64,000 nt of DNA from Branchipolynoe longqiensis (GCA_030323885.1 CM059186.1:166095417-166159416), one strand, 5' to 3'. Numbered from the stretch's first letter, positions 31,157 through 40,595 are shown. Notes: generated by a model not told the origin, from the letters alone. Program-made: numbers and translations.

Positions 31157-31454
31157 AGGCGCGGTGACCGAATTGGTAGAGCGCGGGCCGCGGGTCGTGG
31201 AAGGCTGGGAGTTTGGTTCCCCGTCGAGTCAAAACAATTACATATAAAATGTATACTTATCGCTTCCTATCTTGGTGCTTGTCATTAATAGGATATGGCA
31301 AGGATAATGTCACTGAGCGAGATATCGGGTCATCGTGCTGATGGCCTGATTTCCCAGTGAAGCAGCACTATAAAATCACCATGAGTGTGCAGTGCAATAA
31401 GTCGGTACCCATCCTGATATGTTGCCAGAAGGTAAAACTCCAACAACCAACCAA
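31157..31454 (+). mobile_element. SINE-A with short internal deletions
   Basis: Head CAGGCGCGGTGACCGAATTG, body missing the ACTGGTTAGCTCAGTG part, and tail GTTGCCAGAAGGTAAAACTC with CAACAACCAACC. Confidence 0.92.
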
Positions 31455-31562
31455 CCTCACCTTTCTCTCCACCCCCTTCGCGTCACCCCACCCACCCTCA
31501 CTTGCTTCCTCCCTGATGTCTCCAAATGGTACCCGCTGGAAGCCAACTCCCTCCCACATGGG

Positions 31563-32028
31563 ACCGGTGTGGCGGTTTCAGCTCACTGTCAGTTTCAGCC
31601 GTGCGCACAGACTCAAACTCAAGGCATTGTCAATGGTCGTGAGTCACTAACCTTATAAATTTAATATAATGTTTTTGGTAAAGATGTTTTCTATATGTGT
31701 CCCAAGCAATTTGTTTCTAGGTGGTGTGGTTTTAGAGATATTTCACTTTTCCTGGATTTTCTGTATGAAGATTGCTCACCACCATTGACAATGGCTTGAG
31801 TTTGACGGTACGCGCAGTGCAAAACATTAGTTTTATTCAAAATTAATAGAAATCAAGTACCCTAGCCTTATCAATTTAATATCATTTTTTTGGTAAAGAT
31901 GTTTTCTATATATTTTTCTGTATTTTCTGTAGGAAGATTGCTCATGACCATTGACAATGCCATGAGTTTGAGTCTATGCGCCCGGCTGAAAATGGCGCAC
32001 GGCTGAAAAAGTGAAACCGCCACACCGG
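31563..32028 (-). mobile_element. Kappa element 2: CCGGTGT ends around two alpha units
   Basis: The left end reads ACCGGTGTGGCGGTTTCA and the right end is its complement (GTGAAACCGCCACACCGG). TTTCAGCCGTGCGC is also shared inside both ends, with an indel between. The core holds two alpha units on the minus strand (about 31,625-31,985), separated by CATTGACAATGGCTTGAG. Confidence 0.87.
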
Positions 32029-32029
32029 G

Positions 32030-32095
32030 TTTGGCGGTACCCATACTGTGCAGCCTTCAGTGGGCCAACACGACTGAAAACTCCCCAAAACAACA
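32030..32095 (-). repeat. Dispersed repeat shared with 59,567-59,635
   Basis: On the minus strand: TTTTGGGGAGTTTTCAGTC, then CACTGAAGGCTGCA and GTATGGG, all found in order at 59.57 kb. Confidence 0.7.
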
Positions 32096-32099
32096 TAAT

Positions 32100-32498
32100 T
32101 CCTTACCTGACCTCACCACAGATTATCGCCCATTGGTGGTGCTCATTTGGGGGTACAGGAGCAGTAGTAGAAAAGACATTAATAATATTTGACATAATAT
32201 AAGACATGAATAATATTTGCATATGTGCTTTATGCTTCATATAAACAACATCGGAACCTTCGTGGAAATTCATTTGAGACCTTGTTGGAAGTCCCCGTTT
32301 GGGTTCAGCCTTTGGTTGGTTTTACATCTATGTCCCAATTGTGTACATTACAGATACGTCAGTCTATTAAAATTGCAACGTCCGAGGAAACCATAACATT
32401 TTTGAACTAATACACCAGCCGTTATTTTGACAATACATATCCAACTTGAATACCGGTGCACTTAGTAAACAAGATATAAATGTGCGATATGTTCACAT
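32100..32498. other. Unassigned spacer
   Basis: Unique-looking DNA with no recognisable gene or element. Confidence 0.4.
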
Positions 32499-32500
32499 TG

Positions 32501-32641
32501 GCGCATAATTTCCGAATTGTGGTTGATTCGGTAGGGGAAGCTGGGTACCCACCACGCCCCAAGCGGTAAGGACGAACAGCAACCGAAACCTCCCCCCGCA
32601 ACTAGCCATTCGGTTTCGCTTCCTCAAGGCTACAGCATTTT
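32501..32641 (+). repeat. Split direct repeat A1
   Basis: Begins GCGCATAATTTCCGAATTGT and ends TCAAGGCTACAGCATTTT. It matches 33,047-33,187 with a few substitutions. Confidence 0.93.
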
Positions 32642-32677
32642 CATCTGCCACACGGGGGGGCCCCCCTGACCCCGCAG

Positions 32678-32872
32678 ATGCTGACCCCCATGGTGAGGGA
32701 GGCACTCGCAGAGGCCCAGGTCCCAGAGGCGTTGAGGTTCACCCTCCACAGCCTCCGGAGGGGCACCGCCCAGGCGTGCGCTGCACGTGGCGCCGACCTG
32801 GCAGCCATAATGGCACAGGGCACCTGTGAGTCCTCGGCGGTCTTCAGCTACATCCCCAGCCTGGCCTCCTGA
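32678..32872 (+). pseudogene. Tyrosine recombinase C-terminal fragment
   Basis: A 64-codon frame ending at a stop near 32,870. The residues LHSLRRGTA match the H-x-x-R box of tyrosine recombinases, RGADLAAIMAQG fits the following helix, and SSAVFSYIP carries the expected catalytic tyrosine. The second histidine/tryptophan position, usually in a G-[RH]-W-type motif, is replaced (GTCES), so it is probably inactive. Family members run to about 300 residues or more, so only the last fifth remains. The ATG at 32,678 is just the first in frame, not a true start. It sits between repeats A1 and B1. DIRS/Ngaro or Crypton origin is possible; the split repeats favour Ngaro. Confidence 0.8.
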
Positions 32873-32901
32873 GGCCCCCGAGCCTTAGCCTTGTGTTTTG
32901 G

Positions 32902-33044
32902 GTCGGTTCCGGCGGCCTCAGAGCTTCTGGCGATCGGGGGGGCCCCCTCGACATCGATGCCCTGGACTGATTCCCGCGTTGTACCTTTGTTCTAATAAAT
33001 TGTTCTTGCTTCCCACATTGGTCTCCGCCTTCCCTTACTCGAAT
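32902..33044 (+). repeat. Split direct repeat B1
   Basis: Begins GTCGGTTCCGGCGGCCT and ends CCCTTACTCGAAT. It contains an AATAAA polyadenylation-type signal (TTCTAATAAATTG). Confidence 0.93.
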
Positions 33045-33046
33045 CA

Positions 33047-33187
33047 GCGCATAATTTCCGAATTGTGGTTGATTTGGTAGGGGGAGCTGGGTACCCACCA
33101 TGCCCCAAGCGGCACGGACGAACAGCAACCGAAACCTCCCCCCTCACCTAGCCATTCGGTTTTGCTTCCTCAAGGCTACAACATTTT
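33047..33187 (+). repeat. Split direct repeat A2
   Basis: Second copy of A, joined to B1 by two bases, as expected for the internal B1-A2 junction. Confidence 0.93.
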
Positions 33188-33229
33188 ACCATGCCCACCC
33201 GCCCTCTATTTAAGGACTACTGCGTAGGG

Positions 33230-33376
33230 GTCGGCTCCGGCGGCCTGAGAGCTTCTGGTGATCGGGGTGGCCCCCCCCGACATCGACACCCTGGACTGAT
33301 TCCCGCGTTATACCTTTGTTCATAAAATAAATTGTTCTTCCCTCCCACATTGGTCTCCGGCTTCCCTTACTCGAAT
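33230..33376 (+). repeat. Split direct repeat B2
   Basis: Second copy of B with AAAATAAATTG. The spacer at 33,188-33,229 contains a CTATTTAAGG TATA-like word. Confidence 0.93.
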
Positions 33377-33379
33377 TGA

Positions 33380-33580
33380 AAGCTAAGTGAAAATATGAAA
33401 TGGTGGAATCTGTATCAACATGTGACAACAAAAATGGTGATTTCATGTGTATCAAATGACAACAAATCTTACCTTAAAAAACATAGCTAAAATGATAGGA
33501 GGCATTAGTTCAGTTGTTCTTAGGAATAATAAAATATGTTCATGCTTCACAATGGTAAAACGCCATTGTATTTTATGGGA
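33380..33580. other. Unassigned spacer
   Basis: AT-rich with no recognisable element. A hairpin AATGGTAAAACGCCATT lies at about 33,551-33,567. Confidence 0.4.
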
Positions 33581-33584
33581 TTAA

Positions 33585-33915
33585 ATTTGTATAGTCCGAT
33601 GGTTTTGACTTTCTGTCATTTCTTTAGATAAATATATTAGGTTGGTCGTTATAATCTACCTTACATTACTTTGGAGTAACTTTTTTTTAAATGGCTAACT
33701 TTAGATACATTTGAAGTGAAAACATGCTAAATTAATTTTTGGCAACCATGCCAAAACTCCGACCCCTATAGGCTTCAGTACTGACAGGTTATATTACAAT
33801 GGCCTAGTATCCCGTTCTATGTGGTAGAAAAATGCTTAATAAGTGCATTAGTATCTAATTTAGATATGTAGAATTAAATCTGGACAATGTTATGATTTCA
33901 TCGGACCACGAAGCT
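33585..33915 (-). mobile_element. MITE family B, copy in reverse, TTAA on both sides
   Basis: A 331-bp copy with ends ATTTGTATAGTCCGATGG and CATCGGACCACGAAGCT, and TTAA at 33581-33584 and 33916-33919. Confidence 0.87.
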
Positions 33916-33982
33916 TTAAAACATTGTCAGAAGGCCTTGCAATCTACACGTCAAAACACAATACATGTGACTATTTGTGGAC

Positions 33983-34070
33983 ACGACCAGACGGGATGGC
34001 ATAATGAGTTAGAGCGTCCGTCTCCCGTGTTGGTAGACCATGGGATCGTGGGTTCGCCGCCGTTACGATG
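33983..34070 (+). mobile_element. SINE-A type-2 head fragment
   Basis: Reads CCAGACGGGATGGCATAATG, AGTTAGAGCGTCCGTCTCCC and GATCGTGGGTTCG, then leaves the consensus. Confidence 0.8.
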
Positions 34071-34332
34071 GCACCGTTAATATTGCTTCAGATTTAGGGT
34101 TAATTTAATCAAATTTCACTTATTGCGTATCTAATCGTTAAAATATACGATTTATAGATTGGCCTATCCTTATGCTAACACCGCCGTAAACGTCATATGA
34201 ATGGGTTAGTGTCGCGGACCTTAAATGCGCGTGTTAGGCTATCATGACTCGTGCATATCGAATTTTCGGCGCTAAACCAGAAATCCCTTCTAAACGCGTT
34301 TTGGCTCGATAACACCGCTTCCTGCATATGGC
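34071..34332. other. Spacer between SINE parts
   Basis: About 260 bases of unrecognised sequence separate a SINE head from a SINE body in the same orientation. It may be an insertion with partial SINE loss. Confidence 0.4.
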
Positions 34333-34552
34333 CCCAGGCGCTCGGTATTATTAGGATAGGGCAAGGACTGGTTGGCTCAGTGTCAGGATAATGTGACTGA
34401 GTGAGATATAAGGGCATGGTGCTGGCAGCCTGGTCTCCCAGTGGGGCAGCACTATAAAAGTCACCATGAGTGAGCATTGTCACAAGTCGCTACTCGTACT
34501 GATATGACCTTAGATGTTGCTAGGACGTAAAACAACAAAAAAACTAAACAAA
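34333..34552 (+). mobile_element. SINE-A body and tail
   Basis: Starts CCCCAGGCGCTCGGTATTAT and ends TTGCTAGGACGTAAAACAAC. Confidence 0.9.
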
Positions 34553-34554
34553 AA

Positions 34555-35080
34555 CAAAACAAATTAGTGGACACTGATACTCCCCTTAGTTAAAAATCCA
34601 CGAGTCAGCCAGGAGTGGCCAATGCGGTCCTACCGGCATACAGGAGAACTACATACAGTTATCGTTCCTTGAATGCAACAATATAGATAGTGCATGAGTG
34701 CCGGTATCTTTACTTGGACATACAGGATCAAAATCTAGGCTACTGTTTTTGGTTTGGAAAATGTGATGCTCTCCTCGGACTTTACAAATCTAAAATTGAA
34801 GAAGTAATTGTAGGTTTAAGTGATTAGGTGATCCTAGATCAAATTAATTGTTGGATGTAAGTAAATAATTTACTTGTTGACTAGAGGCAGATCTCTCTCT
34901 CTCTCTTGAAGATTTATACTGCCTATCATGGATAAGCCTGAATAGGCTTGTTTTCACCATTAGACAGTTTGTCGATAGAAAGCCCGAGCCTACACTTTTA
35001 CCGACCCAAGGGATTTTTAACCTCCCACACCACATAGACATGGTATGAGAGCAACTGGCCTTTGATGACACTGTAAGTTA
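34555..35080. other. Unassigned spacer with MITE B relic
   Basis: GTTTTTGGTTTGGAAAATGT and CTCCTCGGACTTTAC at 34,735-34,790 are a decayed family B end. A CTCTCTCTCT run is at 34,893-34,904. Otherwise nothing is recognised. Confidence 0.45.
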
Positions 35081-35084
35081 TACA

Positions 35085-35203
35085 CAGCGGTGGAAATCCA
35101 AATTGGCAGAGGTGTGGGCACAGGGAATCAAACCACTGACCTTCAGATTAGGAGTCCGACCTAGAAAAAAGTCAGACACTCTAACCACTCCGCCACAGAG
35201 ACC
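35085..35203 (-). other. tRNA-like sequence (head type 4)
   Basis: On the minus strand: GGTCTCTGTGGCGGAGTGGT, TTAGAGTGTCTGAC, CTAATCTGAAGGTCAG and B box GGTTTGATTCCC. It resembles 15,880-15,955 but has an extra insert between the boxes. Confidence 0.5.
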
Positions 35204-35221
35204 ACCACAATATTACACCTA

Positions 35222-35346
35222 GATCGCCTAGTCACGTGGTATCCCGGGAACGTAGTGGTTGACAGAAGCAGCAGACGGCCACGGCGGTGGTGGTGGTGGT
35301 GGTGGTGGTGGTAGTGAAAACCGGGCCGGATGTGCTGATAGGCGAC
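35222..35346. mobile_element. Candidate short element I, copy 1
   Basis: About 125 bases shared with 38,733-38,855. Ends ATCGCCTAGTCACGTGG and TGATAGGCGAC form an imperfect inverted repeat around a GGT microsatellite. Both copies are preceded by ATATTACACCTAG. Confidence 0.55.
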
Positions 35347-35401
35347 CCCATAGATATGGTGACTTCCCAACCACCACCCGCCCACTCGTCCGGCTACAAG
35401 C

Positions 35402-35645
35402 TGCCTGGTCAAGTTAGACCAATGACTTACAAAATTGATACTTGTCACTTCCTAGCCAGGTGCTCGGCATTATTAGGATAGGCCATGAACTGGTTCACTC
35501 AGTGTTAGGATAATGTGACTCAGTGGGATATCAGGTCATGGTCTCCCAGTGGGACAGCACTATGAAGTCACCATGACTGTGCACTATCACAAGTCGGTAC
35601 CCGTCCTGATATAGCATGACGTAAAACTCCAGCAACCAACCAACC
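35402..35645 (+). mobile_element. SINE-A, 5' truncated
   Basis: Begins at the head-body junction (GCCTGGTCAAGTTAGACC), loses GTGCTGGCGGCCTG, and keeps the tail TAGCATGACGTAAAACTCC. Confidence 0.9.
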
Positions 35646-36016
35646 GGCTGCAACCAGCCATTTTCACCCGGCGTCTTGCAAAGCCGATGTCATGATGCAG
35701 ATTATATGGGACTAAGACGCTGGTGGTGAGGTGACCCCGCGTGACCCAATAACCCCGACCCAGTGTGCATTGATTATCGCCCACCCTTCACCGCAAGCTC
35801 TAACCCCGGGCTTTTCCCCTCTTCTTTTTCCCCTCTTCTTGTTGGTCACCAGCCCCAACAACCCTTTCAACCTGACACTTAAAACTTTACCACTGCTTTC
35901 ATCTGTGTCCTTCGTCGGGTGGTTAAGTGTTTGTGTGTGGGGGCGGGGTAGGGCGGGGCAGGGCGAGGCGGGAGGGGTGGGGCGGGAGGGGCTGATCTAG
36001 CGTGAGGACTGCTCAG
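35646..36016. other. Unassigned spacer, G-rich at right
   Basis: GGGCGGGGCAGGGCGAGGCGG-type sequence at 35,940-35,990. No gene is recognised. Confidence 0.4.
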
Positions 36017-36017
36017 A

Positions 36018-36058
36018 GTTGCTGGTTTCCGGTAATCCACAGGACACCCAATATGACA
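36018..36058. repeat. 41-bp direct repeat flanking a SINE, left
   Basis: GTTGCTGGTTTCCGGTAATC through AGGACACCCAATATGACA; repeated at 36,408-36,449 with two substitutions and one indel. Confidence 0.93.
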
Positions 36059-36407
36059 CCGGGTGCAGTAACCGAATCGGTAGAGCGCAAGCCTCGCGTG
36101 CGGGAGATCGGGAGTTCGGTTTCCGGTCGAGTCAAACCAATGACTTACAGTTACAAGATTGATACTTGTCACTACCTAGCATTGTGCTCGGCATTAATAG
36201 GATAGGAAAAGGACTGGTTAGCTCAGTGTCAGGATAATGTCACTGAGTAGGATATCGGGTCATGGTGCCAGCGGTCTGATTTCCCAATGGGACAGGACTA
36301 TAAATTTACCATGAGTGTGCACTGTCACAAGTCGGTACCCGTCAAGATAAGACCTTAGATGTTGCCAGGACGTAAAACTCCAACAACCAACCAACCCACC
36401 AACCAGA
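36059..36407 (+). mobile_element. SINE-A, full length, between 41-bp direct repeats
   Basis: Head GGGTGCAGTAACCGAATCGG, B box GGGAGTTCGGTTTCC, full body, and tail TTGCCAGGACGTAAAACTCC with CAACCAACCAACC. The flanking repeats behave like an unusually long target duplication. Confidence 0.95.
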
Positions 36408-36449
36408 TTTGCTGGTTTTCCGGTAATCCACATGACACCCAATATGACA
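36408..36449. repeat. Direct repeat flanking a SINE, right
   Basis: Partner of 36,018-36,058. Confidence 0.93.
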
Positions 36450-37000
36450 GATAAGGAGATGAGTAAACTGTGTCAAAGGACCGCCACAGATTGGAGGTAG
36501 ATTCGAGAGCAGCTCTCTGAGAGAGGGGGAGGGGGAGGGAGGGGAAACACAGGCGGCGAGTGGGGCGGGCTTTGATGGGGTTTGGGGTGGGTGGGTGGGT
36601 GGGTGGGTGAATGTGTGTGGGTGTGCGGTTGTGGGGGAGTGTCAGGGGGGACGGGTTCAGGATATTGTTGACAGGACAGTTCCCAGCCCGAACACACAGG
36701 CTTTTGGCATAACCTTATTGCGCAGTCTGCAAAGAGAGTGAGAGAAGGGTGAAGGGGAAAAAGGGAGGCTTTAATGGGAAGGTGGCAGGTGCGAGATTCA
36801 CACAAAAAGTGCAAGCGGCGACGTGAGAATTGACGTCCGCTCCCCTTGGAGCAAATCACTCCCGAAATTTAATTTGTTTGAAGTGAGCGTGGACTAGTGG
36901 TGGTGGTGGTGGTGGTGGTAGCCGTCGAGAAGGGCTTGTCACTGATTGGGCAGTCCGATATTTTGGAATTGAGTCGATCAGTGGTTGTGAGGTAAAGACT
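36450..37000. other. Unassigned spacer with GGGT and TGG repeats
   Basis: GGGAGGGGGAGG near 36,525, (GGGT)6 near 36,585-36,608 and (TGG)7 near 36,897-36,918; these could form G-quadruplexes. No gene is recognised. Confidence 0.5.
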
Positions 37001-37002
37001 AA

Positions 37003-37277
37003 TGCCTGGTACACACCTACCATTTGTGCGCACCCACCTACCGTATACGATCTAAAACTGCCCGTTTCGCACACAAAAATCGCAAGGTGTGCGCTCCCCA
37101 CACACATCTAGCGATTGCGATTCGTGCATAAAACCTCAGTTTTAGGGCTAAAACCAGCCGATTACAATTGCGATTCGTGATTCGAAAAACGAATCGGCCC
37201 GTTTTCAGTTTTAAGCGGGTCGGGTCGAGTCGCCGGTTTTAGTGCGCGAATCCTATACAGGAGGAGTGTTCTAGGCA
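37003..37277. mobile_element. Element H (TAA target), 275 bp
   Basis: Ends TGCCTGGTACACACCT and GTGTTCTAGGCA, flanked by TAA on both sides (37000-37002 and 37278-37280). The interior repeats CGATTCG, its complement and AAAACYG-type words, including TTCGAAAAACGAATCGG. Confidence 0.72.
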
Positions 37278-37280
37278 TAA

Positions 37281-37626
37281 AAGAACTGGCTGGATGTGTG
37301 TGGCTTGATCGGATTTGTCCGGTAAATTGATTCAGGTCGTCAAGCTTTTGTTGTTGACATGTTTCTCAAGTGAATATGATGTAAAACACATAATGCGAGT
37401 ATAAAATTACGATGGGAATTGTTTCCATTATTTATAAATTGTATTTTATATTATCGTTAGTACCGTTGTTATACTCCGTAAGACTAACTTAACAGGTGGC
37501 GCCACCTATGGCCCACCTCTCCTCCAACAGGTGTCAGTCGCACAAGAGGATTTTAGCATTCTAATACATGCACTCACACCCACCCACATGTATATATCTA
37601 TAGAGATATGAGGGTGTGACTGTACG
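37281..37626. other. Unassigned spacer
   Basis: AT-rich, with a TATATATCTATAGAGATA stretch near 37,590. Nothing recognised. Confidence 0.4.
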
Positions 37627-37627
37627 T

Positions 37628-37904
37628 ATAAATAGATATACACTGGGCGCGATGGCCGAATCGGTAGAGCTCGGGCCACGTGGGCGGGAGATCGGGAGTT
37701 CGGTTCCGAGTTGAGTAAAACTACTGACTAATAATCAGTCACATTATCCTGATACTGCGGTGTCCTAGTGATGCCGAGCGCCATTCTATACAGCAACAAG
37801 TATACATTTTGTAAGTCGTTGGTTTCACTTGACAAGGACTCGAACTCCCAACCTTCCGTACGGGATGCATGCGCTCTTACCGGTGGCATAAATAGATGCA
37901 CACA
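37628..37904. mobile_element. Inverted pair of SINE-A 5' halves
   Basis: A plus-strand head (GCGCGATGGCCGAATCGGTA, 37,648-37,725) faces a minus-strand body and head (CAGTCACATTATCCTGATAC to GCGCTCTTACCGG, 37,734-37,886). The unit is bounded by ATAAATAGATATACAC and ATAAATAGATGCACAC, a 16-base direct repeat with two differences, so it may have inserted as one piece. Confidence 0.85.
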
Positions 37905-37940
37905 CTGCGCCCGGGGTGGGCTTGTCCAGCTGACTGGGCT

Positions 37941-38727
37941 ATATAGGGTATGCACTCACGTCACGCAAACCGGAAGCGCGGCCATTATGGCGATAGTAAC
38001 CACAATAATAACACACTGTCACACTGCAAACTCAATGGCTATGAGCAATCTTCATACAGAAAAAGTGAAATATCTATAAAACTAACCCACCTAGAAACAA
38101 ATCGGTTGGTACACATATAGAAAACATGTTTACCAATAAGACTATATTAAATTTTTAAGGTTAGGGTTCTGGATTTCTATAAATTTTGAATAAAATCGAC
38201 GTTTTGCACTGCGCGTACCGGCAAACTGCCCGCGAAGGGTAAAATACGGCAATGCTATGTCTATGTGGAGCATTTATTTTTGTAAAATAAATTTAAAAGC
38301 TTTCATTGGATCGATTAAAAATATCTTAATGCGCGATTGAAGAGGAAGATCTGAAGTATTTAATGTAACCTAAGAGCAATTTACGCTGAAAGTATTAAAA
38401 ACAAGAGATAATAGTGAAAGTTGGGATATTCTGAGTGTCAGTGCCAGTGCATTGTCAATGGCCGTGAGCAATCTTCATACAGAAAAAGTGAAATATCTCT
38501 AAAACTACACCACTTAGAAACAAACTGCTTGGTACACATATAGAAAACATATTCAACGAATAGATTATATTAAATTTATAAGGTTAGGGTTCCGGAATTC
38601 TATTAATTTTGAATGAAATACACGTTTTCCACTGCGCGTACAGCCAAACTCTATGGGATGTTTACTGGTTGATATCGCCACAATGGCCGCGCATCCGGTT
38701 CGTGTCGTCACGTGAATACCCTATATA
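37941..38727 (+). mobile_element. Kappa-like element 5: alpha-beta-alpha core
   Basis: Inverted ends of about 65 bp (ATATAGGGTATGCACTCACG at the left; CACGTGAATACCCTATAT at the right; both include CGCGGCCATTRTGGCGAT). The core is alpha (38,030-38,232), beta (38,268-38,445), alpha (38,447-38,650). The termini do not start CCGGTGT, unlike four other members. Confidence 0.87.
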
Positions 38728-38732
38728 TTACA

Positions 38733-38855
38733 CCTAGATCGCCTAGTCACGTGGTTTCCCGGGAACATAGTGGTTGACAGAAGCAGCAGGCGGCATCTTT
38801 GGTGGTGGTGGTGGTGGTAGTGACCACCGGGCCGGATGTGCTGATAGGCGACTTC
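38733..38855. mobile_element. Candidate short element I, copy 2
   Basis: Matches 35,222-35,346 apart from GGT-repeat number and scattered differences. It directly abuts kappa-like element 5. Confidence 0.55.
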
Positions 38856-38859
38856 CGGT

Positions 38860-39008
38860 ACAGGTGAGCCCGCAGGGTTAAATGGTCGTCAAAGCGTCGT
38901 TTAGTCTGACCTCTCCCCGTCAACCATTGAGCAGCTCACCCGACACGCCGAGCTGCTCCTTCCGGCCCCTCCCCCCGGTCTCCCCCGCCATCGCCCTGGT
39001 CTCCCTCG
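38860..39008. other. GC-rich spacer
   Basis: Unique-looking GC-rich DNA before kappa element 3. I cannot assign a gene. Confidence 0.35.
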
Positions 39009-39010
39009 CC

Positions 39011-39450
39011 CCGGTGTCAGCGTCTCACCTCCCACAAGTCTGGTTCTCCACAAGAAATATGTTGAACTCCAATACATTCTTTAATATATGCGTCAATATT
39101 CTAAAAGTCAGAGAATATTGTTCTCCACAAGCAATACGTATTCTCCTGTATTCTTGGGTTTAAACTCATAAGAATAACCGCTAAAAAACAAAAAGAGTGA
39201 TAATCAGGTCGAGCGACCGACCAGAAGTAAACAACACGGCGACCGAATCAGTTTTTCGCCAATAACTTCTTTAATATATTCACCAATATTCTCAAACTCG
39301 TAGAGAATATTGTTGTACACGTTTCCTCCAGTATTCTTGGGTTTAAAGTCATAAAGCCAACCAAAGTTTGCATTCGTCACTCGAATCCGCGCATACGCAG
39401 AAGCGATGTTTGGGAAGTGAGACTTGTGGGAGGTGAGACGCTGACACCGG
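39011..39450. mobile_element. Kappa element 3: CCGGTGT ends around a delta dimer
   Basis: Perfect 31-bp inverted ends starting CCGGTGTCAGCGTCTCACC. The core has no alpha or beta sequence. Instead there are two diverged copies of another unit (TCTTTAATATAT, AGAGAATATTGTT, GTATTCTTGGGTTTAAA) at about 39,078-39,175 and 39,267-39,360. CGCGCATACGCAGAAGCG lies just inside the right end, as in two other kappa elements. Confidence 0.88.
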
Positions 39451-40078
39451 CCCCGTCCACGGCCATGACGCCGTCCCCGCACCACCCTTGCCCCACCTCC
39501 GCTCCTCTCCCCGGCCCCAGCCCCGTCCACGGCCCCCTCCTCACCCCGAGCCCCGCTTCCGGTACTAGTGGCTGGTTGTATACGAGCAGGTCGTGACGAT
39601 TAGCACCTGGGTGAAGAGGATTTGTGTTCGTGGGTTGGGGGTGGGGGTGGGGGTGGCGAGATGGTACGCGGGAAGCTGCACTTCTTGACACTACGGGCCT
39701 ATATTACTAGGAACTCAAAGTTCAAGAATCATAATTTGTATTATTTCTTGGGTCATATTTGTAAATTACTCCCATGACCATTTTACAGGGATTCATGTTT
39801 CTGCAATTTAAAATGCATTTGTTTAAATCCAGTTAAAAAGCTGTGCTATCAAATAAAATGGAGCGGTAGGTGCCGATCCACCATTGAAAAGTTATTCATG
39901 TGGTGACATACTTTCATCTCTCCTTTATAGAAGAGCTGCACTTTTAATAATATGTTTGCAAGGCGGTGTTTAAAACCAGTTATTATTTGTGTGCTGGTGC
40001 TAAGGTTTCGCGTATCAGTTATTTCTGGTGGTTCCTCCTCATAAAAGTTTGCCCTTGTCACTTGACTGGATCTTGCTT
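39451..40078. other. GC-rich then AT-rich spacer
   Basis: CCCCGTCCACGGCC occurs twice (39,451 and about 39,520), and a GGGGGTGGGGGTGGGGGT run is near 39,640. The rest is unassigned. Confidence 0.4.
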
Positions 40079-40080
40079 GT

Positions 40081-40230
40081 TTGCGTGTTGGAGTCTTACA
40101 TCCTGGCAACATCTAAGGTCATATCAAGACGGGTACCGACTTGTGACAGTGCGCACTATTGGCGACTTTATAGTGCTGTCCCACTGGGCCACCAGGCCGC
40201 CAGCACCATGACCTGACATCCCACTACCTG
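40081..40230 (-). mobile_element. SINE-A 3' half, left arm of a fold-back
   Basis: Minus-strand tail TCTTACATCCTGGCAACATC through CACCATGACCTGACATCCCA, ending abruptly at about 40,230. Confidence 0.88.
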
Positions 40231-40254
40231 ACCTGATGGCAGGTCATGGACTCG

Positions 40255-40370
40255 AACCCAGAGTTCAAACCCCAACCGGGTCAAACCAATGAATTAAGAA
40301 TTGATAAGTGGCACTAGATGTGCGTGTGCTTGCCATTAATAGGATAGGTTGAACATTAGTGGAATGAGGA
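40255..40370 (+). mobile_element. SINE-A 5' part, right arm of a fold-back
   Basis: Plus-strand GTTCAAACCCCAACCGGGTC, then AATTGATAAG and GCCATTAATAGGATAGG. Orientation flips between this and the preceding fragment. Confidence 0.75.
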
Positions 40371-40595
40371 AGGCAAATTGTCCATGATTGAAATTTCACC
40401 CGATTGGTCAACTAATATATAATGTAACCTATGTAACCTAGAAAAACAGATGACGTTTAAATGGACTAACATAAAGTATAGTAAAAGCTGGGTTGTGGAC
40501 TGTTTGCGATTTATAAACAGTTACAGACCATAAACAATAAGCAAGAAAACCTAAATTATTACTAAAAACTAATTCAAATGATTTAAATCAAATTG

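Larger units (their letters stand above)
32501..33376 (+). mobile_element. Split-direct-repeat retroelement remnant (Ngaro-like)
   Basis: The order is A1 (32501-32641), a recombinase remnant (32678-32872), B1 (32902-33044), A2 (33047-33187), a 42-base spacer, then B2 (33230-33376). A1 and A2 are about 95 percent alike, and so are B1 and B2. This A1-ORF-B1-A2-B2 layout is the split direct repeat arrangement described for Ngaro-type elements of the DIRS order, which integrate by tyrosine recombinase. Most of the internal region, including any reverse transcriptase, is deleted. Confidence 0.8.
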
